The position numbers were made by a program, and so were the translations under genes. From Sphingomonadales bacterium (GTDB lineage: Bacteria; Pseudomonadota; Alphaproteobacteria; Sphingomonadales; Sphingomonadaceae), in assembly GCA_016720115.1 (NCBI GenBank), contig JADJXT010000002.1, positions 1,224,240-1,288,239 of the forward strand: a DNA stretch of 64,000 nucleotides, given 5' to 3'. This document shows positions 29,937 through 38,407 of the stretch, in pieces; position 1 is the stretch's first letter, and every line of letters starts with the position of its first letter. The notes under the pieces are model-generated. The model had not been told where the DNA came from. It did no database searches and was given only the letters and a program-made list of their open reading frames with translations.

Positions 29937-31850
29937 GTGGTGGTTGATACTCTCGATCGAGCAAAGCGGTTCGCCAAGCGACTGCAGAAGGAAGCGCGCA
30001 CGAGCGAGCCCTTGCGGCTGAGTGCGGCGCAGGAAATTGCGGCAAAAGTCCTTGGCTACAAGGATTGGCATCATTTGACGGTCAGGCTGCAGGAGGGTCG
30101 GCCGCTGGCCGAGCCTGCCGTTGGCGGACGGCATCTGGAATCTGCGTTGCGCGACCTGGGCAGCGCGGTCGATGGGCGCGAGCTCTATGGACGGCTGGCC
30201 GGTGTTGCCGGGCCGGATTCCGGCGTCGATCCCGATTTCGTGCCGACGCCGTCCAGTAGGGCGGTCGTGGAACTGGTCGACCGGTGTCCGGCTGGGCGCT
30301 TCGTGCTGGTGACGGGGCAACCCGATTCCGGCAAGTCGGCGGCCGTAGGCCAGCTGGTTCGCGAGCGTGGCGGATTGGGTCCCTCCCCTGCCGGTAAGCC
30401 GGTTCGGGTGTCATGCTCGTTGATATCGAGCGCTAATGCGCTGCTTGGTGCGATCTTCTACAAGCTCGAAGGACATTCGTTGCAGGGGCGCTCGGCCGCC
30501 GTGCTGGAGGCGCGGGTTGTCGAGGCGATACGGAATAACCGGATTCCGCTGGTCTTCCTTGATTCGTTCGAATCGCTCGGACGAAGCGGGGTGAGAAAGC
30601 CGCTGGAGGCGATGGAGAGCCTGGCGCGGGTGATTGCGGCGAGCGGTGCGCGCTGGGCGATCGCCGGGCATGATTGGCGTGATCCCGGGCAGAAGCGGAC
30701 TACGTCCGAGTTGGTGGATGCCGTATCGGCGCTTGGCGATTTGTGTGCGGGTCGTTTTTCGATGCCGGCGCTCACGAGTACTGGCGGAGATCTCGAGGCG
30801 CTGGCGATCGGGTTTGAGAAGCGGGCAACCGGCGGCGACGGCGCGTTCTTCGCCGATCAGGCGAACAGGCGCGCATTGCTCGAGGGGGCATTCGACCGGA
30901 CGATGTACAGCGTCATGGCGTTTTTGGACGACATGAAAGACCTGCTCGCCAAGCGCAAAGGCTGCAGCTGGTCGCAGGCGTTCGTTCTGGCGCAGGCGAA
31001 TGTGGTCGAGCGCAAACAGCAATGGGCGGCGGCGTCCCCGGAGTCGGTGGCGGCGCTCGCGGCCAGTGTCGAGGAGAAACCGCGCAAGTTCGATATGATA
31101 TCGCTTCTGGATTTGTTCGATGTGAAAGATGTCTTGTCGGCTGGTGCTTCGGAAGGGTCGCGATTTCATTTTGACCTAAACGGCATTCGGTTCCGTTTAA
31201 GGTTGCGCGAGACAGCGAGCGGAAGCGGGCGCGGGCTGATCGAGGTGTCTGCGCTTGATTACTTTGGGTCGCCGACAGCAGCGTTGCGATCCGATCACGG
31301 CGTGCTGATTGCGAGCCCGGCTGGCAGTCCGGCGGCGCTCAGTGTCAAGTTCGACTTTGCGGCCACAGGCACCGATCGGAATTTCGTCTATGCCGATGCA
31401 GAGGTCGTCTGGCCGTTTCTCGAGCGCTACATCAAGCCGATGCTCACGCCCTCGCCGCTCACCTTGACGGGAGGGTCGGTCGCCGAATTGCGCGCTGCGG
31501 TGGATCTGATTCTCGATGCGACCGCGGCCGATGTTGTCGTGGTGGAGAGCGAAACCCCATGCACGGCGTTCCACTTCGGGATACAGCGCGGGGTGGCGAG
31601 GCGGTTTCCGGGCGATGTCGTCGAGACGCTGCGCGAGCTGTTGTGGTCTGAGTTCGGGCCGCGTGGCTGGGGCTATTCCCGGTCGCGTCCGGAAGAGATC
31701 GAGCCGGTGGCGATTTGGCGGCAACGGGGGAAGCCGAAACCGCGGGCGGGCGCCGACGAGATCGCCGCAAGGGCCGAGCGGAGGTTGAGAGCGCGCAGCG
31801 CCTTGCTGCGGTCCTATATCGCTGAGCTGGCGAACCTGCCGCTTGTGTAA
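29937..31850 (+). CDS. P-loop ATPase with N-terminal glyoxalase-like small domain, function unknown
   Basis: A 637-residue protein. Residues 1-45 (RAKRFAKRLQKEARTS, then LSAAQEIAAKVLGYKDWHHL) resemble the short helical domain found before glyoxalase-type and ATPase proteins of proteobacterial mobile elements. An AAA/STAND-like core follows with Walker A VTGQPDSGKSAAV (about 125) and Walker B IPLVFLDSF (about 205). The C-terminal half matches nothing I know. The start is GTG at 29937, with TTGGAGAA upstream. It stands alone ahead of DUF1173. Roles in mobilisation, regulation or defence are all possible. Confidence 0.65.
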   Translation: MVVDTLDRAKRFAKRLQKEARTSEPLRLSAAQEIAAKVLGYKDWHHLTVRLQEGRPLAEPAVGGRHLESALRDLGSAVDGRELYGRLAGVAGPDSGVDPDFVPTPSSRAVVELVDRCPAGRFVLVTGQPDSGKSAAVGQLVRERGGLGPSPAGKPVRVSCSLISSANALLGAIFYKLEGHSLQGRSAAVLEARVVEAIRNNRIPLVFLDSFESLGRSGVRKPLEAMESLARVIAASGARWAIAGHDWRDPGQKRTTSELVDAVSALGDLCAGRFSMPALTSTGGDLEALAIGFEKRATGGDGAFFADQANRRALLEGAFDRTMYSVMAFLDDMKDLLAKRKGCSWSQAFVLAQANVVERKQQWAAASPESVAALAASVEEKPRKFDMISLLDLFDVKDVLSAGASEGSRFHFDLNGIRFRLRLRETASGSGRGLIEVSALDYFGSPTAALRSDHGVLIASPAGSPAALSVKFDFAATGTDRNFVYADAEVVWPFLERYIKPMLTPSPLTLTGGSVAELRAAVDLILDATAADVVVVESETPCTAFHFGIQRGVARRFPGDVVETLRELLWSEFGPRGWGYSRSRPEEIEPVAIWRQRGKPKPRAGADEIAARAERRLRARSALLRSYIAELANLPLV

Positions 31851-32358
31851 GGTGGTGGCGGCGATGCTCGTGCGCGTGGTGCTGGTCGATCAGCCCGGGG
31901 CGTTTGCAGTCGGGCCATGTCGTCGCACTTTTGGCTGGCGGCCCGCAAAACGCAGAACAGTCCTTGCGCGAAATCCGCTGCGGAGACCGGCGCAGTAGCG
32001 CCGGACAGCACCGGCGATGCGGCGCTTGGCGCAAAACCGGTCATGCGCAGCCCGGTTTTGCGCCTTAGCAAAACACGACGGCTCATGCCCGCCGACCGCG
32101 CTCAAGGCGCGGGCGGCGGGTGCCGTTTGAGCTAAAATATCGGGGAAGTTTGCGTGTCGGAGCGCAGCTGCGACCTTCTTTTCGGTGACGGGACATGCAG
32201 GGCTGCGAGTGGTTCTTTCGACACTTCAGGAACGCTGAAATTTTTGGGATGGCCTCATATGCGGTTCGGAGCTAGTTTGGGACGCAGAGGCTCGTGAAAC
32301 AGGAGTATTGAAACCGGATCGAAAGGCAACTTCGGTCGTAATTTTTGGAGAAATTGCG
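31851..32358. other. Intergenic region with strong hairpins
   Basis: These 508 GC-rich bp hold no supported gene. The main structure is the 13-bp inverted repeat at 32028-32064. A second GC-rich repeat follows (CGCTCAAGGCGCGGGCGGCG near 32100). The 3' part leads into the DUF1173 gene. Confidence 0.5.
32028..32064. repeat. 13-bp inverted repeat, 11-nt loop
   Basis: GGCGCAAAACCGG and CCGGTTTTGCGCC pair perfectly. There is no T run after either arm, so a simple terminator is unlikely. It could be a protein-binding or origin structure. Confidence 0.6.
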
Positions 32359-33690
32359 ATGAAACAGCGATACCGCATTGACGGTAGGTTTGTGGTTGCC
32401 GATGAGGAAGGTTTCAACCAGGCGCTAGCGAAAGCGCAGGCGAGTAAAACGCCGGTGTTCTGCGGATGCAGTAGCGGGGTCGATCTCAGGCTTTATATCA
32501 GCAAGCGCTTCGGCAAGCTGGTCCTGTCACGCTGGCCGGGCAGCGGCGGCAATCATGCCACGGGTTGCGATCATTTCGATGCCCCGGATTTTCTGAGCGG
32601 TATGGGCCAGGTGCGCGGCGCGGCAGTGGTTGATGATGAAATGACCGGCGAAACCAGCCTTAAGGTCAATTTCCCGATGTCGAGGGGGCCAGCGCGGGCG
32701 GCGCCTTCGGCGCTCACCAACGACAAGCCTTCTGTGAAGTCGACGGGGTATAAGCTCTCGATGCGCGGTCTGCTGCATGTTCTTTGGGACCGTGCGGAGC
32801 TCACCCACTGGCATCCGAAGATGGCCGACAAGCGCAACTGGTATGTCGTGCGGCGGGCCTTGCTCGAGGCGGTCGAGCAATGCCGGATGAAGACCTTGCC
32901 TTTGGCCGGGCTGATTTTCGTGCCGGAGAGTTTCAGGGAGGATGACAAGGCGGAGATCGTCAAACGGCGGACGATGGCGCTCGAACGGGTACGGCGCTCG
33001 CGCGAGGAAATGATGATCGTCATCGCCGAAGTGAAGGAGCGCAAGGCGTTCGAGGACCGGTTGCGGATCGTCTTCAAGCATGTCGGCGACATGCGGTTCG
33101 TGCTCGATCCCGACATGGCAAAGCGGTTTAACAAGCGTTTCGAAGGCGATCTCAACCTTTGGGCCAGCGACGACCTGCGCGAAAGCCATCTCATTCTGGC
33201 CGGGTCGTTCTGCCGGCGTCCTGAAGGAACCTATGATCTGATCGAGGTGGCGTTGATGCCGGTCACCCGGCAGTGGTTGCCTTATGAGAGCAGCGAGGAG
33301 CTGGAGCTTATCGAAAAGGCGGTCCGCGAGAAGCGCAGGTTCGTGAAGGGATTGCGGGTCAATCTCGAGCGGACCGTGCCGATCGCGAGCCTGGTCCTGA
33401 AGGATATGGGTGAACGGGCGGTCGCGGTCCATATCCATGATGAGAAGATCGAAGCGGGCGAAGCGCTGGCGGCGCTGCTCGATGAGCAGAGCGTCGATCA
33501 CTATCTGTGGTGGGAAGGCGAGGATTTGCCAAAGCGCGGAGAACGGGGTCCGCAGGGAGCGGGATCGGCGGCGTCCGCGAAGCCGCCAGTCGCTGGGGGT
33601 CCGCAAAGGGACCAGGAGAAGGCGGCCGAGGAAAACGTACCCGGTGATGCGCAGGCGTCGCGCGGTTTTGCCGCTTATGCGGACGGATAG
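32359..33690 (+). CDS. DUF1173 family protein
   Basis: A 443-residue protein. Its N-terminus matches the family: MKQRYRIDGRFVVADEEGF, CGCSSGVDLRLYISKR, then GGNHATGCDHF with a Cys/His cluster that may bind zinc. GLLHVLWDRAELTHWHPKM is another family stretch. The last 50 residues are a low-complexity Gly/Ala/Glu tail. DUF1173 genes are common on proteobacterial plasmids and integrative elements; their function is unknown. The ATG at 32359 follows GGAGAAATTGCG. It converges on the leftward small-gene array with 16 bp between stops. Confidence 0.85.
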   Translation: MKQRYRIDGRFVVADEEGFNQALAKAQASKTPVFCGCSSGVDLRLYISKRFGKLVLSRWPGSGGNHATGCDHFDAPDFLSGMGQVRGAAVVDDEMTGETSLKVNFPMSRGPARAAPSALTNDKPSVKSTGYKLSMRGLLHVLWDRAELTHWHPKMADKRNWYVVRRALLEAVEQCRMKTLPLAGLIFVPESFREDDKAEIVKRRTMALERVRRSREEMMIVIAEVKERKAFEDRLRIVFKHVGDMRFVLDPDMAKRFNKRFEGDLNLWASDDLRESHLILAGSFCRRPEGTYDLIEVALMPVTRQWLPYESSEELELIEKAVREKRRFVKGLRVNLERTVPIASLVLKDMGERAVAVHIHDEKIEAGEALAALLDEQSVDHYLWWEGEDLPKRGERGPQGAGSAASAKPPVAGGPQRDQEKAAEENVPGDAQASRGFAAYADG

Positions 33691-33706
33691 GTTCGTCGGC
33701 GCGAAG

Positions 33707-33898
33707 TCAGGAGATCTTGCGGACCTTGATGGCGCGCTCTTCGAGTTCGATCCAATTTCCCATGCGATCGGTCTTGCCCGCGAGATAGGCGGCATGATCG
33801 TCGATATTGGTCCGCAGTTCGCGGCGGATTTCAGCCTTGGTGAAGGCACTCGGAGCGGAAACGGTGATCGTGAAGCTGTGGGTCTTGCGCTTGGCCAT
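33707..33898 (-). CDS. 63-residue protein of unknown function
   Basis: A small basic protein starting MAKRKTHSFTITVSAPSAFT, with a helical middle (KAEIRRELRTNIDDHAAYLA). It starts 2 bp after the stop of the PAPS-reductase-like gene and is the last gene of the leftward array. I recognise no family. Confidence 0.6.
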   Translation of the reverse strand: MAKRKTHSFTITVSAPSAFTKAEIRRELRTNIDDHAAYLAGKTDRMGNWIELEERAIKVRKIS

Positions 33899-33900
33899 GG

Positions 33901-34806
33901 TCAGGTTCCGTCGAAGTCGGGAAAATGTTGGTTGATCCATTCGGACATCGATGCAGCGTTGCGGGTCGCGGGCGCGAGATGGCGTTCGAGGTCGGAAAGG
34001 ACGCGGGTTTTGATGGCGGCGATCCGCGATGCGGGCAGCAGGCCGCGATTTTCGATATAGTCGCTGATCCGTCCGGGGCGCGGCGGCCCGCGCCTGCCCT
34101 TGGTCGATTTGCGCCATAGTCCTTCGGTGGTTGTCAGCCGGGGCGCGGCAGCGGCTTCGATTAGGATAATGAGACCGAGATGGTCGGGCGGCAAGCTGTC
34201 GATGTCGTCCGGGCTGCAGGCGGTGCACATGAAGCAACTGCTCTTCCTCGGGATGGGCAGGCCTGCTGCCGCGATGCGCTCGATGCACCGTTCGCGGGTC
34301 CAGCCCCATTCGATGAGCGGGTATCGGTTTTCAAACCGGGGATCGTCGTGGCGGAGCGCGTGGGCGTGTCTGCGGATATCGCGGGGCGAGGCGTCATAAC
34401 CAATGAGCCGCGTGACGCGGCTGCCTTGCGCCCAGGCGTCAATGGCCGGTTGCCATAATTGTGCGGCGGCGGTTTGCGGCGCGACCTTCCATTTGAGCGA
34501 GCAGCTGTGCTGGCCGAAGGCGATTGCGGGCAGGGTTTTGGACGCGAGGATGTCCTCGAGGAGCGAGCGATAGTCGGGCTTGCCGTTCAGTCTGGTCGGG
34601 GCGTAGCGGACACGGCGGAATGGAATCTGCCTTTCGGCAAGCCAGTCTTCGAAGACCGGGATGTAGGCGTCGGTTTCGGGGTATTCGGCGCCGGTCTCGG
34701 CAAAGAGGACGAGGTCGGGCGGGGTGCCTTGGGCCTCGAGCTCGATGATCATTGCCGTGCTGTCGATGCCTGCACCCCAGGAAGCGATTGTGGGGGTTGC
34801 TGTCAT
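33901..34806 (-). CDS. PAPS-reductase/adenine-nucleotide-alpha-hydrolase-like protein A
   Basis: A 301-residue protein. The PP-loop-like motif near the N-terminus is SWGAGIDSTAMI, in place of the canonical SGGKDS. The following DLVLFAETGAEYPETDAYI is typical of the phosphoadenylylsulfate-reductase superfamily. The Cys-rich stretch SSCFMCTACSPDD could bind zinc or an iron-sulphur cluster. Members on phages and mobile elements are thought to act in nucleotide or sulphur chemistry rather than sulphate assimilation. The start overlaps the upstream stop (ATGA). A second member of the superfamily lies at 53263-54351. Confidence 0.75.
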   Translation of the reverse strand: MTATPTIASWGAGIDSTAMIIELEAQGTPPDLVLFAETGAEYPETDAYIPVFEDWLAERQIPFRRVRYAPTRLNGKPDYRSLLEDILASKTLPAIAFGQHSCSLKWKVAPQTAAAQLWQPAIDAWAQGSRVTRLIGYDASPRDIRRHAHALRHDDPRFENRYPLIEWGWTRERCIERIAAAGLPIPRKSSCFMCTACSPDDIDSLPPDHLGLIILIEAAAAPRLTTTEGLWRKSTKGRRGPPRPGRISDYIENRGLLPASRIAAIKTRVLSDLERHLAPATRNAASMSEWINQHFPDFDGT

Positions 34807-35054
34807 GGTTCGGGTGGCGCGGAGAGGATCGCTGCGACATCCTCGTTGATGGTGCCGGCAGGGTGCTCGATGTAGAGCGAGTAGCCGTATTCGGCGCTGT
34901 TGGTGACGAGAATGCGGAGCGGCGGCTTGGTCTTGCGGAAGATGAGCCAGGCTTCGATTGTCCGGTCGCCTTCGAGGGGATAGCTGTAGATGGGCTCTAA
35001 GGTGCAACCGCGCTGGTCGAGCGCTTCGCGCAGCTTGTCGAACGGGGCGGTCAC
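34803..35054 (-). CDS. 83-residue protein of unknown function
   Basis: Starts with GTG overlapping the stop of the gene before (GTGA) and ends in ATGA with the PAPS-reductase-like gene, so all three are translationally coupled. It has alternating strands (TIEAWLIFRKTKPPLRILV) and resembles no family I know. Confidence 0.6.
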   Translation of the reverse strand: MTAPFDKLREALDQRGCTLEPIYSYPLEGDRTIEAWLIFRKTKPPLRILVTNSAEYGYSLYIEHPAGTINEDVAAILSAPPEP

Positions 35055-35842
35055 ATTGCGCTCGCTTTGCTGAGATCGGGATACCAGCTGAGCGGCTCGT
35101 CATCCTGGTGTAAGGCGTGGAAGGCCTCGAGCTTGCGGTGATCGATCACCGATTGGGGGTCGTCGATATCGACATAGGCCCCATAGAAGTTGCCGCGATA
35201 TTCGGCGAATTGGGCGTGGACGCGCTCGGTATAGGCTTCGGAGATGAAGAAGCCTGGGGTTCCCCGGCGATAGACCGGAGGCAGGCAGTTGAGCTGCGCG
35301 TCGTGGAATTCGCGGGTGACGCGCGAGAGCGGGAAACCCTGAAGCGCACGCTGCTTGATTTCGGCGAGATAGGCGGTGGTCTCCGGGTCCATCGCGGGCT
35401 GATTGACGATTTCGAACGGCGGGAGCGGCCGATTGAATTGGGCGACGATGTCGCGGAGCAATTCGACCGAGGAAGCCTTTTCGATGTCGCTCGCGCTGAA
35501 CATGGGTTGTTCGTCGTCGGAGGCATCGATCGAATGCTCGTCACCCTCGCCGTACCAGGCGTAAAGCGCGGGGGTAAAGGCGCCGTGGCACCCGCCCGAC
35601 CAGCGCCAGAACGGGAGATGGTGTTGGCGGCAGAATTGTTCGAGCGCGGGAACGGTGCCGCCGTTCAAGTCCTCGCCATAGAGGTCGAGGCTTTGGCAGC
35701 TCCCGGAGACGGGAATTACGGCGTCATCGCCGCTCCAGTCGTTGCGCAGGTCGTAGTCGGCAACGAGCTTGCTGAACGACGCAACGAGGCTGGCTGGAAG
35801 CTGTCCGCCGATGCGGATGTGGCACATGGCGCGGTCGCCCAT
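35051..35842 (-). CDS. 263-residue protein of unknown function
   Basis: A soluble protein beginning MGDRAMCHIRIGGQLPASL. It contains WRWSGGCHGAFTPALYAWYG and a DDEQPMFSASD acidic stretch. No enzyme motif is clear. Similar single-copy proteins occur in backbones of sphingomonad mobile elements, by my recollection, without known function. It is coupled to the 83-residue gene. Confidence 0.65.
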   Translation of the reverse strand: MGDRAMCHIRIGGQLPASLVASFSKLVADYDLRNDWSGDDAVIPVSGSCQSLDLYGEDLNGGTVPALEQFCRQHHLPFWRWSGGCHGAFTPALYAWYGEGDEHSIDASDDEQPMFSASDIEKASSVELLRDIVAQFNRPLPPFEIVNQPAMDPETTAYLAEIKQRALQGFPLSRVTREFHDAQLNCLPPVYRRGTPGFFISEAYTERVHAQFAEYRGNFYGAYVDIDDPQSVIDHRKLEAFHALHQDDEPLSWYPDLSKASAM

Positions 35843-35856
35843 GGTTGGTCTCCTTC

Positions 35857-36516
35857 TTAGGGCTTGGGGAGTTCGAGCCAGCGAACGGGCTGGTCGAGTG
35901 GATGGTTGAAGCGATCCTTGTCGCGGTCGGTAAAGACGGTCGCTTCGCCGAGGGGGCCGAATTGACTTGCCTTGTTCCAGAAGACGGGTTCGGCGGGGGC
36001 GTCGCTGAGCGCGAGGACGAAGCGCGGCGCAAAGCGGCTATTGTCGAAGAGCTCGTTCGCCGAGATTTCGTGGAGGCCGTCTGCGTCGATCCGGAAGCCG
36101 CCGCCGGTGAATTCGTCGATACGCAGTTTGGAGCAGGTGGCCGCCCAGGTGCAGACCACCGGAAAGCTTTCGGTTACGATTGCCGCGAGCAATGTTGCGG
36201 TCGCATCGGGGTCGAACTGGTCGCCGTAGATATGGATTTGAACTGTGTTGTCGGCCGTGTCGGCGGTGTCGAAGGTCGCGCCGAACTGCGGAAAGTCGGG
36301 ATCGCTGAAGATGTCGAGCAGGCCTGACCAGGGGGTGTCGCTGCTCGCGGGGAACAGTGATTTGAACTCCGGGCTCGTTTCAGCCCAGGCGGCGTCGACT
36401 GCGGTTTCGTCACCCTCGTCGAGAAGCGCGACAAGTGCGAGGGCGGTGGTCAGCCGTTCTGCTTCGGTGCGGTTCAGGGTAAAGGCGAAGCTGGTCTGGA
36501 GATAATTGTCTGCCAT
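35857..36516 (-). CDS. 219-residue protein of unknown function
   Basis: An acidic soluble protein starting MADNYLQTSFAFTLNRTEAE, with QIHIYGDQFDPDATATLLAA in the middle. There are no membrane segments or catalytic signature. It lies 11 bp downstream of the 110-residue gene and 14 bp upstream of the 263-residue gene. Confidence 0.65.
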   Translation of the reverse strand: MADNYLQTSFAFTLNRTEAERLTTALALVALLDEGDETAVDAAWAETSPEFKSLFPASSDTPWSGLLDIFSDPDFPQFGATFDTADTADNTVQIHIYGDQFDPDATATLLAAIVTESFPVVCTWAATCSKLRIDEFTGGGFRIDADGLHEISANELFDNSRFAPRFVLALSDAPAEPVFWNKASQFGPLGEATVFTDRDKDRFNHPLDQPVRWLELPKP

Positions 36517-36527
36517 GGGTTTGCCTT

Positions 36528-36860
36528 TCAGGCGTGAGCTGTGGTGCGGCGCGTGTGGCGGGCGTCGGAGCGCGGGCGGTTCCAGCTGATGCGGTAGCCG
36601 CCGTCCTGGGTCGGTTCGAACGCGAGGTAGAGCGTGGTCGCGCCCTGATCGACCGAGAGGCGTGCCGTAAGGTTGCGGCTGTTCTGGTCGCGATAGGCAA
36701 AGCTCGGCGGGACGGTTGCGAGACCGCCAAGCAGGATTTGATGCGATGGGCCTTGCTGGGCGGGGAGCGGGTCCAGGTACAACCGCAATTTGCGTCCGTG
36801 ATAATCGATTTGGCCGGTAAGCCGCTGGTCAGGGCCGAGCCTGATTGAGCCGATCTGCAT
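36528..36860 (-). CDS. 110-residue DUF736-like small protein
   Basis: Starts MQIGSIRLGPDQRLTGQIDY and continues with short strands (RLSVDQGATTLYLAFEPT) and a basic Arg-rich tail. The opening resembles DUF736 proteins found on alphaproteobacterial plasmids, but the match is loose. It overlaps the upstream gene by 32 bp. Confidence 0.55.
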   Translation of the reverse strand: MQIGSIRLGPDQRLTGQIDYHGRKLRLYLDPLPAQQGPSHQILLGGLATVPPSFAYRDQNSRNLTARLSVDQGATTLYLAFEPTQDGGYRISWNRPRSDARHTRRTTAHA

Positions 36861-37203
36861 TGGGATCGTCCTTTCGCTGGTCGAGATGGTTTGTCGCGGT
36901 GAGTGCGGAGAGGGTTTCGGATGGAGGATTGTCGCGTGGCGGGTTGCGGCGGGCGTCGAGGGTCAGTTTCCTGAAGATGTCGCTCGGGATGCGCGCGAGC
37001 GGGCGTGCGAAGGCGATTGCGGCCTCAGGATGTGGATGTTCGCGCCAGGTCATGCCGATGTTGCGGATGACGACCGGATCGCCGGTTTCGTCGGGGGGGC
37101 CGTAGGCGCAGGCAAAAAAGGTCGCGAGCGCCGGGTCCCAGCCTATCGCGATCTCGTAGAGCTGGGGGAGATAGTGATGGGGTCGGAGCGAGTAGCGGCT
37201 CAT
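36829..37203 (-). CDS. 124-residue protein of unknown function
   Basis: Starts MSRYSLRPHHYLPQLYEIAI. It has WDPALATFFACAYGPP, and VVIRNIGMTWREHPHPEAAI in the middle. The start overlaps the stop of the 75-residue gene (ATGA), so I prefer it to an earlier in-frame start. Confidence 0.6.
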   Translation of the reverse strand: MSRYSLRPHHYLPQLYEIAIGWDPALATFFACAYGPPDETGDPVVIRNIGMTWREHPHPEAAIAFARPLARIPSDIFRKLTLDARRNPPRDNPPSETLSALTATNHLDQRKDDPNADRLNQARP

Positions 37204-37427
37204 GAGAGGCTCGTCTCGATGTTTTCGAGCACGCCGATCGCTTCGCGGACCTGCCATAAGCCAATCGGGTCTGGGTCCCACGCGAGGCGGGTCTTGAAAG
37301 CGGCCGGCAGGGTGTCGTAATGCTCGGCGATCTCGCGCACGAAGCTGAAAACGAGAGTGAGCCGGTCCTGGTCGTTGCCGAAATGGAAGGTGTCGCTGAT
37401 CGCGCTTGCGAGCTGCTCGAGGTTCAT
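37200..37427 (-). CDS. 75-residue protein of unknown function
   Basis: A helical protein, MNLEQLASAISDTFHFGNDQ at the start, placed 1 bp after the DUF3768 stop and overlapping the next start. No family is recognised. Confidence 0.55.
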   Translation of the reverse strand: MNLEQLASAISDTFHFGNDQDRLTLVFSFVREIAEHYDTLPAAFKTRLAWDPDPIGLWQVREAIGVLENIETSLS

Positions 37428-37428
37428 G

Positions 37429-37827
37429 TCAGTAGTCCTCAGGGAGCATGAAGGTGACGATCCGGTAGGATGTGGCGGGATCGCCGGGGTCGTTCGCGCC
37501 CCACTGGAAGGTTCCGTCGTTCTCGTAGACGTCGATCTTCCAGTAGATCTTGCGGTCCTCGAACACGAAGATGCCGAAGTCGTGTTCGCCGTGCGGATCG
37601 TTGTCGGGATTGAACGCGGCGTCGGCGATGGCGGCGATCAGGCGGCGCTGCAGTTTCGCCCTGGCGAGCATCTCGGTGAGAGCGTCTTGTGCCTCGGGTG
37701 CGAGCGTCGCGATGAGCGCGTGGGTGAAGACGAAGCGGGCGTTGGCCAGCTGCCCGGTTCGGGCAAGGTCGTTGAGGCGCGCCACCGGGGAGAGGTGATC
37801 TTCGGTTTGGGTTTGCTGGTCTGTCAC
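37429..37827 (-). CDS. DUF3768 family protein
   Basis: A 132-residue protein. FGIFVFEDRKIYWKIDVYEN, then SYRIVTFMLPEDY at the end, is the DUF3768 pattern seen in small proteins of alphaproteobacterial plasmids and genomic islands. The start is GTG at 37827 behind GGAGGAATTGACCC, the best ribosome-binding site in the array, so it may head the leftward sub-operon from 37.8 to 33.7 kb. Function is unknown. Confidence 0.8.
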   Translation of the reverse strand: MTDQQTQTEDHLSPVARLNDLARTGQLANARFVFTHALIATLAPEAQDALTEMLARAKLQRRLIAAIADAAFNPDNDPHGEHDFGIFVFEDRKIYWKIDVYENDGTFQWGANDPGDPATSYRIVTFMLPEDY

Positions 37828-37924
37828 GGGTCAATTCCTCCAGTTTCGAAGCCGACCCTCCCCCTCCCCTCGCGCTGTTGACGCGGGCGCGGTGTTCATG
37901 TTATGTTCAGCGCATGGAGGTGTT

Positions 37925-38407
37925 ATGATCGACGATTTTGTTCACGGCTTTGATTTGGACATCGCCCTTGCCGACGCTGCCTGCGATCCGGCTGTCTCGC
38001 CCGAGCGACGGGCGATCGCCAATCTGTGCATCGGCATGGATGGCGACGATGCGTATTATTCGATGCGCGAGCTGCGCGAAGCCATGCTGCTTGTCTTCGA
38101 AGGGGATGCGAGTGGCAGGCCCAAGCTGTGCGCGATCCTTGCCAACGAGTGCGACGATTTCCAGCGGGCGGTCTATTATGCGCTTGCGGGTCGCGGGATC
38201 GTTCGCGCGCTCGAGGGACTCGACTGGTTGATTGTCATGCTGCAGGGGCGCGCGATCACGGCTTCGCGGCTGCGGAGGACCGGGGTTTACGTGGAGCCTT
38301 TGGTTTCGCCTTACGTGGCCGAGGAGCCCGACGGGCCCGTGGCGGGGGCGGATCCGATGTTTCGGTTGGGTCGGTCGTGGTCTGTTGAATCTCCGACTGG
38401 CCGCTAG
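37925..38407 (+). CDS. 160-residue protein of unknown function, convergent overlap
   Basis: A frame against the direction of its neighbours, with GGAGGTGTT before its ATG. The first 115 residues look like a real helical protein (RRAIANLCIGMDGDDAYYSM, then CDDFQRAVYYALAG). The last 50 residues overlap the 3' end of the Tad2-like gene on the other strand. It is probably real because of the start signal and composition, but the two genes cannot both be under normal constraint in the overlap. Confidence 0.55.
   Translation: MIDDFVHGFDLDIALADAACDPAVSPERRAIANLCIGMDGDDAYYSMRELREAMLLVFEGDASGRPKLCAILANECDDFQRAVYYALAGRGIVRALEGLDWLIVMLQGRAITASRLRRTGVYVEPLVSPYVAEEPDGPVAGADPMFRLGRSWSVESPTGR

Noticed and set aside
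34459..34875. Plus-strand frames opposite the small-gene array (34.1-38.9 kb)
   Set aside because: The minus-strand genes have chained 4-bp start/stop overlaps and ribosome-binding sites, while the plus-strand frames do not. 37925-38407 is the only exception kept.
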